From positions 102,991 through 166,990 of the forward strand of contig NZ_BBJX01000010.1 of assembly GCF_000739995.1 (NCBI RefSeq): a stretch of DNA of 64,000 bases, written 5' to 3'. Shown here in pieces: positions 52,501 through 59,348 of this stretch. A program made the position numbers and the translations under genes. How positions within the stretch are numbered: position 1 is the first letter of the stretch; every line of letters starts with the position of its first letter. The notes below the pieces were generated by a model. It was not told the DNA's origin and did no database searches. It saw only the letters and a list, made by a program, of their open reading frames with translations. The stretch comes from Comamonas granuli NBRC 101663 (lineage in GTDB: Bacteria > Pseudomonadota > Gammaproteobacteria > Burkholderiales > Burkholderiaceae_C).

Positions 52501-52634
52501 TAGTTGCGCGAGAAGAACTCGCGGCCGTCCCCCGCGTCATTGATGAGCTCTGCGAGGTTCTCGATCCCCTGGCTCATCCGGTAGTCGCGGATGATGGGAT
52601 TGAACCGGCAGGCTTGCTTGACCGTCTTGATCAT
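49509..52634 (-). CDS. DUF499 ATPase
   Basis: A 1041-residue protein of the DUF499 (COG1483) family. Walker A is ELTQAMGGGKTHMMIAL near residue 80; the Walker B strand is PTLILLDELPPYLDN near 165, and VVANLSGSY follows. The middle is helical (LEEAEDRFGKALSAAYNCLY); the C-terminal third has a beta-rich chitobiase-type piece (LFYTLDGSNPKDGTRYEGPF). DUF499 ATPases are the motor component of methylase-associated defence systems. The start at 52634 overlaps the upstream stop (ATGA). A longer in-frame opening to 52994 is rejected because the RHH gene lies there in another frame. Confidence 0.92.
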   Translation of the reverse strand: MIKTVKQACRFNPIIRDYRMSQGIENLAELINDAGDGREFFSRNYVTHGMDQLFREGLLRLSGKSDQAVFELTQAMGGGKTHMMIALGLLARHPHLRKDVLPADLASRIEFGNARIAAFNGRNSPDNYIWGEIATQLGAAEAIKPYWANGPKAVDQRVWKEIIGDKPTLILLDELPPYLDNASTQVFGQGTLANMVVYSLSSLMSAALELPNCAIVVANLSGSYKAQTKALADAISNLQQETRRQAMTITPVQLAGNEIYEILKKRLIDELPDERVVSDIAEEYAQQVKKAEDGGYIVASSIEQIAEQVRETYPFHPSFKHLVALFKENEGFRQTRGLMQFTARLLKSVDEREADDVFLVGTQHLNLNDEQVKDEIERIAPKLMPAVTRDIADKSNAIAEHIDVELAGDSAQQVMTLLLASSLSRAVGGRIGLSESELIEFLAAPQRKPDEFLQALQRLRESAWYLHREEQRFFIKETENLSRQIERNAKEVPQPKVDQALINRLAGILDPVRKIAYQDVQVLPKLDELKLGGPRTLIVIKPDGKVPPSELQNFFDYQQEKNNLLVLTGQDSLLADAVEERLRELYAIEQIHKRLKPGDTLFEEARDRLEEAEDRFGKALSAAYNCLYIPTNDASDGRDVLGKVSIDQGLKLGQGDQSAETQIEKLLSSPRADYKLVAELSKDNLDEYFAQAEEYLWPSGKDNRRTPWKDVATRAKCSPIWPWMPGSSGLDALKTEALKQGRWRLGEDGYIEKGPFPKDKATVNVSVVNVKPDTGETVLSLTPRHAGESPVVYWSTKPDVSDKDHKIEDLENFATGEGTVYFMVKEPTGRYESGPATRWLADLKIRHQVEPAADKRRVVLAATPRADLFYTLDGSNPKDGTRYEGPFEIGAASYRLLVFARAGEANKTADFQIPASGDKTVQIVDSKPARLQSKRVALDTTDRVFGVINRFRDQPGTRFKGVRVEIGEGENTVTVRFQEREVTAAIIEGVVNSLREVLKEPDAPLNIAIADGVHFDTGFALKEFAKLAGIELKPGEVSQED

Positions 52635-52828
52635 GAGCGCACTCCGTGGTTGTTCTTGGTTTCCTCGGAGGACGGAATTGCAATGCCGCGCTGCTCGCAG
52701 TAGTCCCGAATCAGAACCTCGACCATGTTCGCTATGGATCGGTGTTCCTGATCCGCTGCGATGCGAAGGGCCTCCTTCAACCCGGGGTCGATGCGAAAAG
52801 TCAGCGTGGCAGTCTTGATGTTGGCCAT
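52631..52828 (-). CDS. Ribbon-helix-helix regulator of the defence operon
   Basis: A 65-residue CopG/Arc-type protein: MANIKTATLTFRIDPGLKEA forms the beta strand and first helix, then HRSIANMVEVLIRDYCEQRG gives the second helix. RHH proteins bind inverted repeats near their own promoter; a TACTG-N7-CAGTA dyad lies 27 bp upstream. It is the first gene of the seven-gene operon and overlaps DUF499 by 4 bp, so it is the likely autorepressor. GGAGAGG precedes the ATG. Confidence 0.85.
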   Translation of the reverse strand: MANIKTATLTFRIDPGLKEALRIAADQEHRSIANMVEVLIRDYCEQRGIAIPSSEETKNNHGVRS

Positions 52829-52854
52829 AGCCTCTCCAGAAACCACTGCAAATG

Positions 52855-52871
52855 TACTGCACTTTACAGTA
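52855..52871 (-). promoter_or_regulatory. Candidate RHH operator upstream of the defence operon
   Basis: TACTG (52855-52859) and CAGTA (52867-52871) form a perfect inverted repeat with a 7-bp spacer, and ACTGCA occurs twice nearby (52844 and 52856). The stretch is AT-richer than its surroundings. It is the only plausible promoter-operator between the RHH gene and the truncated frame upstream. Confidence 0.5.
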
Positions 52872-53024
52872 TCGCAGCGTTTCCCGCAATGCGGAGTGGC
52901 TCCGGCCTGCGCGCCCATCCGCCAGGGTGACCAGTCCGGGCCGGAGCGGCGCGCGGGGCACTTGGCGGGAGTCGTCGGAGGCGGGAAGCATCATGGTGGC
53001 TGGTCGTTGGCAGGTGCGCGTATG

Positions 53025-53052
53025 AACGCGCTATTCCGTCGAAGAGCCAAGT
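53025..53052 (-). promoter_or_regulatory. 29-bp repeat copy 5 (diverged)
   Basis: AACGCGCTATTCC-N6-GAGCCAAGT on the plus strand; minus-strand TTGGCT-N17-GTTCAT is conserved. It lies 30 nt upstream of an ATG (52994) whose frame is probably a truncated small gene. It is about 39 kb from the other four copies. Confidence 0.6.
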
Positions 53053-53070
53053 AATGGGTCGAACCGCTGG

Positions 53071-53151
53071 GCGAAAAGAGCGAAATCAGCGAAATGAGAA
53101 GCCCGACAAGCACTTGCGGGCGATTCGATGCGGCGAAACGAGCGAAATGAG
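53071..53151. repeat. 9-bp tandem repeats GCGAAANNA downstream of the DUF3987 gene
   Basis: Three head-to-tail 9-mers at 53071-53097 (GCGAAAAGA, GCGAAATCA, GCGAAATGA) and two at 53133-53150 (GCGAAACGA, GCGAAATGA). They begin within 10 bp of the 3' end of the DUF3987 gene. Similar 9-bp units follow the primase gene at 7850. Iteron-like binding sites for a replication protein are the likeliest role. Confidence 0.6.
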
Positions 53152-53159
53152 CTTCACCG

Positions 53160-54524
53160 CTACGCGGGCCGGTACACCCGCGTTGGCGTGCCCGGCGCGT
53201 CGGCTGGCCGCTCGACCCACTGCACGCTGATTTTGGGCGGCGTGCTGCCCAACAGGTGCTCCAGGCTGGCGTCGATCCGCGCCTTGGACACCTTGCCCCG
53301 GAAGCACTCCGCGCTGATCTGGCTGCGCGTGGCCTGGCCACGCTCGCGGAGGAAAGCCAGCACGCGGTTCGACAGTTCCAGCACCTGCGTCAGTTTCGCT
53401 TCCTCGGCGGCGCTGACGAACACGAATCGGACGGAGGCCGTGGCGTGGCGAATCCACGCCATCGCCGCGTCGACGTGCCGGGCGTCGATCCGGGTCTGCA
53501 GATCGGTCAGCGCCATCAGCATCGCCAACCGCAGCAGCATCGGGGCGCGGCGCTCCAGCACCGCGCCGACGACGCCATCGCCGAGATCGTCGCTCAGCTC
53601 ACCACGGTAGAACTGGGCGTAGCGCCAGTGGGCCTGCGGCGAGAGTTCCATCCGAAGATGGTCGCGCTCAACGTGCCGGTCGGCGCGGACGAAGGCCAGC
53701 ACCTCCAATGTTCGACGCGCCAAATCCTCGACCACTGCCTGCGGCGTTTCCTTCGGGAACGGCAGCATCCGCGTGCGCTCGGCCCAGATCATCAGGAAGC
53801 GATTGGCGAAGCCGTTGGTGAGTTCGCGCGCGCTCATCAGGCCGGTCAGTTCGCTGGGCGAGATCGCACCGCTCAGGCAGAGGTGCGGCTGGCTGGCGTA
53901 GAGGCGGTTCGACTTGGTGGCGGGCTTGAGATCGACACCATCCCAACAATCGCGCAGCGCCGCCGACAACGTGTTGCCGTCGCGCCGCCCCTGATGCAGC
54001 ACGTTGGCGAACTCCGACTCGACCACCCACAGCCGCTTGTCCTCGATGGCGGGCACGTCCTGCCGACCTTGCCGGTAGCCGTCGTGCATCAGCGCCACCA
54101 GTCCTTCGCGGCTGGACAGGCCGCCGCGATGAATCTGCGGCGCGAAGGCCTCGTCCATCGCGCGCAGCGCCTGATCGATGCGCAGCACCAGCGACACCGC
54201 GTCGCCCTTGCGGCCACGGCCCGAGCGCCCGACATGCAAGCAGAACAGCCGCGCGTGGTGGCGGGTGTTGCCGACAGGCAGGTACACGCCGCGCCCGACC
54301 GCGCAGGACAGATAGGCCATGAAGTTGGCGGCGATGGCGACTGCGTTGGTTTCCGTGCCTTCGCTGCCGGCATGGGCCACGTCGCCGGTCAGGCCATGCA
54401 TGCACGCCGGATCGGCCACGGGCGCGTTGCGATGCGCGACCATCGCCGCCTCTCCGCCGTCATCGGCATCGTCCGGCGGTGATGTGGCGTGCGGTCGGTG
54501 AATGGCATCGCCGATCCGTCGCAT
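53160..54524 (-). CDS. DUF3987 (YfjI-like) protein
   Basis: A 454-residue protein with the pattern of DUF3987: NFMAYLSCAVGRGVYLPVGN, then LFCLHVGRSGRGRKGDAVSL (in the place of a P-loop, GRSGRGRKG), and RLWVVESEFANVLHQGRRDG. Such proteins resemble the helicase part of mobile-element primases; a complete Walker A is not evident, so ATPase activity is doubtful. C-terminal winged-helix-like segment near 390-430. It is the last gene of the recombinase-ParB operon, starting immediately after the preceding stop (TGA-ATG). Confidence 0.82.
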   Translation of the reverse strand: MRRIGDAIHRPHATSPPDDADDGGEAAMVAHRNAPVADPACMHGLTGDVAHAGSEGTETNAVAIAANFMAYLSCAVGRGVYLPVGNTRHHARLFCLHVGRSGRGRKGDAVSLVLRIDQALRAMDEAFAPQIHRGGLSSREGLVALMHDGYRQGRQDVPAIEDKRLWVVESEFANVLHQGRRDGNTLSAALRDCWDGVDLKPATKSNRLYASQPHLCLSGAISPSELTGLMSARELTNGFANRFLMIWAERTRMLPFPKETPQAVVEDLARRTLEVLAFVRADRHVERDHLRMELSPQAHWRYAQFYRGELSDDLGDGVVGAVLERRAPMLLRLAMLMALTDLQTRIDARHVDAAMAWIRHATASVRFVFVSAAEEAKLTQVLELSNRVLAFLRERGQATRSQISAECFRGKVSKARIDASLEHLLGSTPPKISVQWVERPADAPGTPTRVYRPA

Positions 54525-55409
54525 TCACTTTCCGTCCAGCGCCACGGTCTGGATGATGTTTTCGAACTCGGCCAGCACGTCGGGCTGGCGCTGCGACAGG
54601 AAGCGGAACACCGCCTTGTTGTCGATCAGCTTGCCGAGATAACCGCGCGCCAGCACGAGCAGCAGCACGTCCTGACCGTAGGATTTTTCGACCAGCTTCA
54701 GTTGCCCTTGGATGTTTCCCATCTCGCGCTCCATCTTCACCATCTGTTCCGCCGTGACGCCGGATATCTTCCGGGGCCGCTTCTCGCTGACCAGCAGGTG
54801 CGGCGGCGTGGCTGCGAGAAGGGCTTCGGCGTAGGCGACCGTCATGTTGTTGGCAGTGAGCATCAATTCCACGCACTCGACCTGCCGGGTCGGTTTGAGT
54901 TTGCGCAGCACCGAACCGAGGTTGGCAGAGAAGTGCTGATCCTTCAGCATCTCGACCGCCTCCGGGCAGATGCCTTCGAGCAGGCTCACCTTCTTGTGGA
55001 TCTGGCTGATGTCCACGTTCAGCGCCTTGGCCAGCCGCTCGGGCGAAACGCCACGCTCGACCGCTCGCCGAAGCATGTGGTGCTCCTGAATGGACGAGAT
55101 GCGGTTGATCCGGTTGTTGTAGGTGTAGCTTTCGTCGTCGGTAGCGATCAGGCACGGTGCGTCGACGTAGCCGAGCTGCCGCAGCGCCAGCAGGCGCATG
55201 TGCCCGTCGAGCAGGATGTGCTGGCCGGTGGCCTTATCGGCTTTGCCCACGCTCAAGGGTTCGATCAGTCCGACTGCTTCCATCGAGGCCATGATCTGCT
55301 TGAACTTTCGCGAGGTATTCAAACCCTCCGGCGTCTTGCGCGACGGCAGAATCCGATCCAGCGCAAGCGTGATCGGTTCTGGGATGAACCCCAGTGGTGG
55401 TCGGCTCAT
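54525..55409 (-). CDS. ParB-like protein with RepB-type C-terminus
   Basis: A 294-residue ParB homologue. The N-domain has ILLDGHMRLLALRQLG (the ParB nucleotide-binding motif in the form GHMRL), then a helix-turn-helix near 125-165 (LAKALNVDISQIHKKVSLLE). The C-terminal half (KRPRKISGVTAEQMVKMERE) matches the RepB-type plasmid-partition domain. No ParA is encoded nearby, so classical segregation is unlikely; a role in controlling the adjacent serine recombinase is possible. It overlaps the other ParB by 4 bp. Confidence 0.85.
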   Translation of the reverse strand: MSRPPLGFIPEPITLALDRILPSRKTPEGLNTSRKFKQIMASMEAVGLIEPLSVGKADKATGQHILLDGHMRLLALRQLGYVDAPCLIATDDESYTYNNRINRISSIQEHHMLRRAVERGVSPERLAKALNVDISQIHKKVSLLEGICPEAVEMLKDQHFSANLGSVLRKLKPTRQVECVELMLTANNMTVAYAEALLAATPPHLLVSEKRPRKISGVTAEQMVKMEREMGNIQGQLKLVEKSYGQDVLLLVLARGYLGKLIDNKAVFRFLSQRQPDVLAEFENIIQTVALDGK

Positions 55410-56305
55410 GCCGCGTGGCCTCCGGCCCAGACGCGCTCGGCCAGTTGCTTGGGCAAGGTGTCCAGTCCTTCGGCGCGAAGTAGGTTGGAGAAGTGCTCGT
55501 CGGCCAGCAACTGGCGCAGCGCCTCGATCACGAACAGCAGGCGCTGCTGGGTGAATTCGGCCTTCTTGACCATCAGCTTTTGCCGCTCGACCTCGTGCTG
55601 GTAGTTGCGCACGAGGCTGGAGGTGGTGACGGACGCGCCCTTGCGCGTGGGCCGATGGGCCAGCGTTTTGCCCAAGGTGCTGCGCCGCTGAAGGACGCGC
55701 CGCGCCTGCATCAGTTGTCCGCCGCGCAGTTGGCCGGTTTCGTAGGCATCCTGCAGCGCGGCCTGCACCTCTTCTTCGTCGCTTGCGCCCGCGATGGTGA
55801 TGGCGACATTGAGTGGAACCCTTCCGGCCTCGACGGCGGCCAGTAGGCGTTCCTCGCTCTTCTCGAAGAGGAGCAGGATGCCTTTGATGTAGTCGAGGCT
55901 CAGGCCGGTTTTCTGGGCGATGACGCGCTTGTCGTAGCCCTGCTGGCTCAACTGTTCGATGCTCATCAGCAGTTCCAGCGCACTGTATTTCCTGCGGGCG
56001 ATGTTCTCGGTCAGGCTCATGATGAAGGCGTCTTCGTCATTGACCCGCACCACAAGTGCCGGAATCTCTTTCTCGCCGAGCGACTTGAACGCCTTGAGCC
56101 GTCCCTCACCGCAGATCAGCAGGTAGCGTTTGCCGTCTTCGAGATCGTCGCGCGGCGTGACCGTGACCGGCTTCTTCAGGCCGATGTTCTTGATGTTGCC
56201 GACGATCTCCTCGAACACGCGGCCGTTGCGGTCGCGTGGGTTGAGCACCGCGATCTGATCGACCGGGATCATTTGCAGCTCGGTGGCGTGGTGCATTTTG
56301 CTCAT
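55406..56305 (-). CDS. ParB/Spo0J-family protein
   Basis: A 299-residue ParB homologue. Motifs are LQMIPVDQIAVLNPRDRNGR, LLICGEGRLKAFKSLG (nucleotide-binding) and IMSLTENIARRKYSALELL, with an HTH near 135-165 (VIAQKTGLSLDYIKGILLLF). It sits between the recombinase and the RepB-like gene with 4-bp overlaps on both sides. The trio is a recurrent arrangement in integrative elements; partner DNA sites are not identifiable here. Confidence 0.88.
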   Translation of the reverse strand: MSKMHHATELQMIPVDQIAVLNPRDRNGRVFEEIVGNIKNIGLKKPVTVTPRDDLEDGKRYLLICGEGRLKAFKSLGEKEIPALVVRVNDEDAFIMSLTENIARRKYSALELLMSIEQLSQQGYDKRVIAQKTGLSLDYIKGILLLFEKSEERLLAAVEAGRVPLNVAITIAGASDEEEVQAALQDAYETGQLRGGQLMQARRVLQRRSTLGKTLAHRPTRKGASVTTSSLVRNYQHEVERQKLMVKKAEFTQQRLLFVIEALRQLLADEHFSNLLRAEGLDTLPKQLAERVWAGGHAA

Positions 56306-57861
56306 GCGACTCTCCTCAGACGGCTGCGCTCGGCCATGCCGTAGAGGTAGTCCAGGCTGTCGAAGCGGTAGCTCTCGAATTCGAGGCCGTTGTGATCGGC
56401 CAGGTGAATGCGCGGCTGGCCGAAGTCCAGACGCGGCAGCAGGTAGTAATCCAACGCAGCCTGATTGCTGTCATCCAGACGCACGGCGACCGTGATGTCG
56501 GGCGTCAGGCTGGTATCGAAGCGCACCTTCCAGCGGCGGCGGTCGTTGTCCAGCAACTGGCAGCGCGATAGCACCAGCGAGACGGTGAACTCGCGGTTGA
56601 CCGTGAGCAGGTCGGTCGCCGGATCGCGCATGACCGCGCCGCCGACCTCGGCGATCATCCGCTCGGTTTGGCCGACGATCTCTGGGTGGAGGCGGCGCAG
56701 GAACTGGTTGACCTCCAGATACTGGTAGTCCCGATCCGGCGTGAAGCCCACCGTCTGGTAGGCGCGGATCAGGCTGCCGAAGCGATGCGCGTAGGCCGCC
56801 GCCGACGGCATCCCCTCGGCCTCGTCGATGATCAGGCCGGACAGGTAGCCGTGCTGCTGGAAGAGCCGCCGCAGCTTCTCGATCAGTTCCTCGTCGCTGA
56901 AGCGGTGGGCGCGTTCGCGCAGGATGCCTTGCGCCGTGTAGAACAGGTCGGGCGGCACGATGCCCTCGAACGCGCCTTCCTTCTTGATCCACATCTCCGG
57001 GCGGTTCACCACGCGTACCTTCTTGAGCTTGAAGGAGCGCCGGTTGTAGATGTTGTTGCCGATGTATTTCTCGTTGGACAACACCTCGCGCACCGAGGCC
57101 CGCGTCCAGTCGCGCCCGAGGTCGGTCTGGATGCCACGGGTGTTGAGCCGGTCGGCGATTTCGGATTCGAACAGGCCGTCCTCGACGAACCAGCGGTAGA
57201 TCTGGTTCACGACGGCCACTTCCTCGTCCGGGCCAGGCTGCAGGATCACGCGGTCGGTTTGCAGGCTCTTGTGCTCACCACGGGAAAGCTGCCCCTTCAC
57301 CGAGCCGGACTGGTCGATCAGCACGCGTCGTAGACCGTAGCCCGCTGGCCCGCCTTGGCGGAATCCGAGTTCGATCAGGCGGCACTGCCCGGCGAACACC
57401 TTGGCGGACAGCTCGCGGCTGTATTCGCCTGCCATCGCGCGCTTGACGCCCTTGACGATGGTGGACACCGGCGAGCCGTCGTTCTCGAACTGCTCGGCGC
57501 AGTAGGCGACCTGGATGCCGGCGCGGCGGCAGATGTATTCGTAGTAGGCGCTTTCGTCGGCGTCCTGGAACCGGCCCCAGCGGCTCACGTCGTAGACGAG
57601 GATGATCTGGAAGTCGGCCTTGCCCGCCTGGACGTCGCCGATCAGTTGCTGGAGCGCCTGCCGACCGTCGATGCGCAGACCGCTCTTGCCCTCGTCGGCG
57701 TAGGTGCGAACGATGTCGATGTTGCGCCGGGCGGCGTACTCGCGGATTTTGTCGGCCTGGTTCTCCGTCGAGTATTGCTGGTGCTCGGTGGACATGCGCA
57801 CGTACTGCGCGGCGCGGAACACCGGCCCCGGCGGGCTTATAGGCGATTCGTTCGATTGCAT
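56302..57861 (-). CDS. Large serine recombinase (site-specific integrase)
   Basis: A 519-residue serine recombinase. The catalytic domain (about 10-155) has AAQYVRMSTEHQQYSTENQA, whose first serine is the nucleophile, and VYDVSRWGRFQD. The recombinase domain (about 190-310) shows GPAGYGLRRVL and DLGRDWTRASVREVLSNEKY. The C-terminal third lacks an evident zinc ribbon. It is the best candidate for integrating and excising this element; no tyrosine integrase is present. Start ATG 57861; GTG 57873 is possible. It heads the operon with both ParB homologues and DUF3987. Confidence 0.93.
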   Translation of the reverse strand: MQSNESPISPPGPVFRAAQYVRMSTEHQQYSTENQADKIREYAARRNIDIVRTYADEGKSGLRIDGRQALQQLIGDVQAGKADFQIILVYDVSRWGRFQDADESAYYEYICRRAGIQVAYCAEQFENDGSPVSTIVKGVKRAMAGEYSRELSAKVFAGQCRLIELGFRQGGPAGYGLRRVLIDQSGSVKGQLSRGEHKSLQTDRVILQPGPDEEVAVVNQIYRWFVEDGLFESEIADRLNTRGIQTDLGRDWTRASVREVLSNEKYIGNNIYNRRSFKLKKVRVVNRPEMWIKKEGAFEGIVPPDLFYTAQGILRERAHRFSDEELIEKLRRLFQQHGYLSGLIIDEAEGMPSAAAYAHRFGSLIRAYQTVGFTPDRDYQYLEVNQFLRRLHPEIVGQTERMIAEVGGAVMRDPATDLLTVNREFTVSLVLSRCQLLDNDRRRWKVRFDTSLTPDITVAVRLDDSNQAALDYYLLPRLDFGQPRIHLADHNGLEFESYRFDSLDYLYGMAERSRLRRVA

Positions 57862-57897
57862 AGACCCGGTCACTCCGTGATTGGCGATCTCGGGTCT
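57862..57897. promoter_or_regulatory. Inverted repeats before the recombinase gene
   Basis: AGACCCG (57862-57868) and CGGGTCT (57891-57897) are perfect inverted copies directly next to the recombinase start codon, with a smaller dyad TCAC-TCC-GTGA (57870-57880) inside. It is a candidate operator or translational control hairpin for recombinase expression. Confidence 0.45.
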
Positions 57898-57999
57898 GCC
57901 GCCCCTTCAATGGACGCGCCGCCGCCGCACGGCGGCAACGCACACGGTTGGAATCGTTGCCATGCAGGATGTTCGAGAGAGCCCGTTTTGGAAGCAAAG

Positions 58000-58467
58000 T
58001 TACGGACGAATCGACGAGGCGTCGATCACGTCCTCTCTTGACACGTCCATCTTGCACGGACACGTCACGCAGACCGGCGTGATCTCGACGACCCACGAGT
58101 CGCCGTTTTCCCTCGGCAATGCCGGATGCCGCGTGATGCGGTACAGACCGCTCGGCAGGTCGCACGCGTCCATCTTTGCAAGATCCCCGTTTCGGCCTTG
58201 ATCCCGCGACCGCTGCTGCTCGTGGTTGCGTTGTGCGTATTCGGGCCGAGCGTCACGGTAGTTGCGCCAGTAGTCCTGATTGCGCTGCGACCACGCCTGC
58301 TGCGCGGCGCGCTGGTTGATCCGGTAGTCGAGATCGGACTGGAGCTTGGCCCGCTGCCATTGGCGCTTGCGAGCGCGCTGGCAGTCGGGCGCGGAACAAA
58401 AGGATTGGTCGGGAACTTGCGGGCGTGGTTCGAAGGGTTTGCCGCAGCAGGTGCAGTGTCGGGTCAT
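58000..58467 (-). CDS. Zinc-binding mobile-element protein, 155 aa
   Basis: A 155-residue protein. The N-terminal zinc site MTRHCTCCGKPFEPR then FCSAPDCQRARKRQWQRAKL (two cysteine pairs) is followed by a very Arg and Gln-rich helix (NQRAAQQAWSQRNQDYWRNY). A second cysteine cluster, VCVTCPCK, lies near the C-terminus. Small proteins of this type lie beside recombinase-ParB operons in other elements; the role is unknown. GGAGA precedes the ATG. Confidence 0.75.
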   Translation of the reverse strand: MTRHCTCCGKPFEPRPQVPDQSFCSAPDCQRARKRQWQRAKLQSDLDYRINQRAAQQAWSQRNQDYWRNYRDARPEYAQRNHEQQRSRDQGRNGDLAKMDACDLPSGLYRITRHPALPRENGDSWVVEITPVCVTCPCKMDVSREDVIDASSIRP

Positions 58468-58511
58468 CGTCGGGTCTCCATGCAAATCCGCACGGAAGCC
58501 GCGACCGATCA

Positions 58512-58575
58512 CCGTCGCCGGATGATCACGCGGGCGATCAGGCGCTCATGGGAGCGAGGCCGCGCGATTACTCAT
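58512..58575 (-). pseudogene. Remnant of an AbiEii-type nucleotidyltransferase toxin gene
   Basis: ATG 58575-58573 overlaps the stop of the AbiEi gene, the usual coupling of abiEi and abiEii. The frame reads MSNRAASL, then hits a stop after one extra base; ignoring that base it continues HERLIARVIIRRR before a stop at 58511-58509. AbiEii proteins commonly open with an Ala-Ala-Ser...Arg-Leu-Leu pattern of this kind. Only about 60 bp remain. The identification rests on a short match plus position. Confidence 0.5.
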
Positions 58576-59197
58576 GGGCGACCACTTCCATATAGGGCCG
58601 CATCACATTGGCGACCCGGCACACCTTGGCGTACCGCCACAGATCGTCCGCCGACGCCTTGCGCGCCATCCAGGCATCTTTCAGCGCCTCCATCGCCACA
58701 TCCAGGCCGATCTTGTTGCGGTGCTTGAAGCAGTCCACGACCGTCTTGGCCGCGCTGTAGACCCGCAGCGTCACGCCGTCGCCCCGGTGTTCCTCGATGC
58801 CTGCTGCGTGGGCATCGCCCGTCATCTGCGTCATCCTGATCGGCGGCCAATCGATGCGGGGCGCGTGGCAGCCGCGCGGCATGGCGATCCAGACATGGCG
58901 TGGCAGTTGGGTGGTCAGCCCGTGGAATTGCAGCGCCGTCAGCAGGCAGAACACGGCCTGCGGCGCCTTGGCCGCCACCACCATGAGGCCTTCGTGTTCC
59001 GAGATCGGATGACCGGGCAGGCGATAGAGGCCGCGCCCGACCCTGTCCAGCAGGCCAGCGGCGATCAAGCGCGTCAGGACAACCCGGGGCGCGTCGATGG
59101 CGTCCAGATCGCTGGCGCGCAGCAATCCCTTCTGGCTGGCCAAATCGAGCACGCGCTGGCTGTGGGTGTTAGCGGGTATGGCCGTTTCGTGTTCCAT
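58568..59197 (-). CDS. AbiEi-family antitoxin/transcriptional regulator (orphan)
   Basis: A 209-residue protein. The winged helix (about 10-70: QRVLDLASQKGLLRASDLDA, VGRGLYRLPGHPISEHEGLM) is the AbiEi antitoxin DNA-binding domain; the rest (FCLLTALQFHGLTTQLPRHV; VYSAAKTVVDCFKHRNKIGL) is the typical AbiEi C-domain. AbiEi represses its operon and neutralises AbiEii, a nucleotidyltransferase toxin. Here the toxin gene is only a remnant, and a Fic enzyme gene is divergent. ATG 59197 was chosen; the longer frame runs into the promoter region. Confidence 0.85.
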   Translation of the reverse strand: MEHETAIPANTHSQRVLDLASQKGLLRASDLDAIDAPRVVLTRLIAAGLLDRVGRGLYRLPGHPISEHEGLMVVAAKAPQAVFCLLTALQFHGLTTQLPRHVWIAMPRGCHAPRIDWPPIRMTQMTGDAHAAGIEEHRGDGVTLRVYSAAKTVVDCFKHRNKIGLDVAMEALKDAWMARKASADDLWRYAKVCRVANVMRPYMEVVAHE

Positions 59198-59286
59198 ATA
59201 TTCTTCAAATGTAGCAGTTTGGAGAAAAATAGGAACATCGCAACTGCCGGATGCGGCGATTGGTCGCCACATTCGCCGCACATCAC

Positions 59287-59348
59287 GCGGAGAATGACTT
59301 GCCCTTGCGACGAATAAGGTGTTTAATCTCCGCATGGATAGCGGAGAA
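59287..59348 (+). promoter_or_regulatory. Fic gene promoter with GCGGAGAA operator copies
   Basis: TTGCCC (59299-59304), 17 bp, TTTAAT (59322-59327) form a good -35/-10 pair. Transcription would begin near 59334, the ATG itself, so the mRNA may be leaderless; no Shine-Dalgarno is seen. GCGGAGAA occurs at 59287-59294 and 59341-59348, and its inverse CTCCGC at 59328-59333, the last two flanking the start codon as a 6-bp dyad. AbiEi may bind here. Confidence 0.6.

Larger units (their letters stand above)
52829..53159. other. Junction between defence island and maintenance module
   Basis: No intact gene lies here. It holds the RHH operator, a minus-strand frame from ATG 52994 that reads MMLPASDDSRQVPRAPLRPG and seems cut off by the RHH promoter, a fifth copy of the 29-bp repeat (53025-53052) 30 nt upstream of that ATG, and the GCGAAA 9-mers (53071-53151). 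The pattern suggests that the defence operon was inserted into one of the repeat-led small genes. Confidence 0.5.

Noticed and set aside
49509..52994. Extended DUF499 start at 52994
   Set aside because: The extra 120 codons overlap the RHH gene in another frame and look non-homologous; the ATGA-coupled start at 52634 fits better.
57355..58041. Plus-strand open frame opposite the recombinase start
   Set aside because: Antisense shadow with no motif; the recombinase has clear catalytic residues in the other strand.
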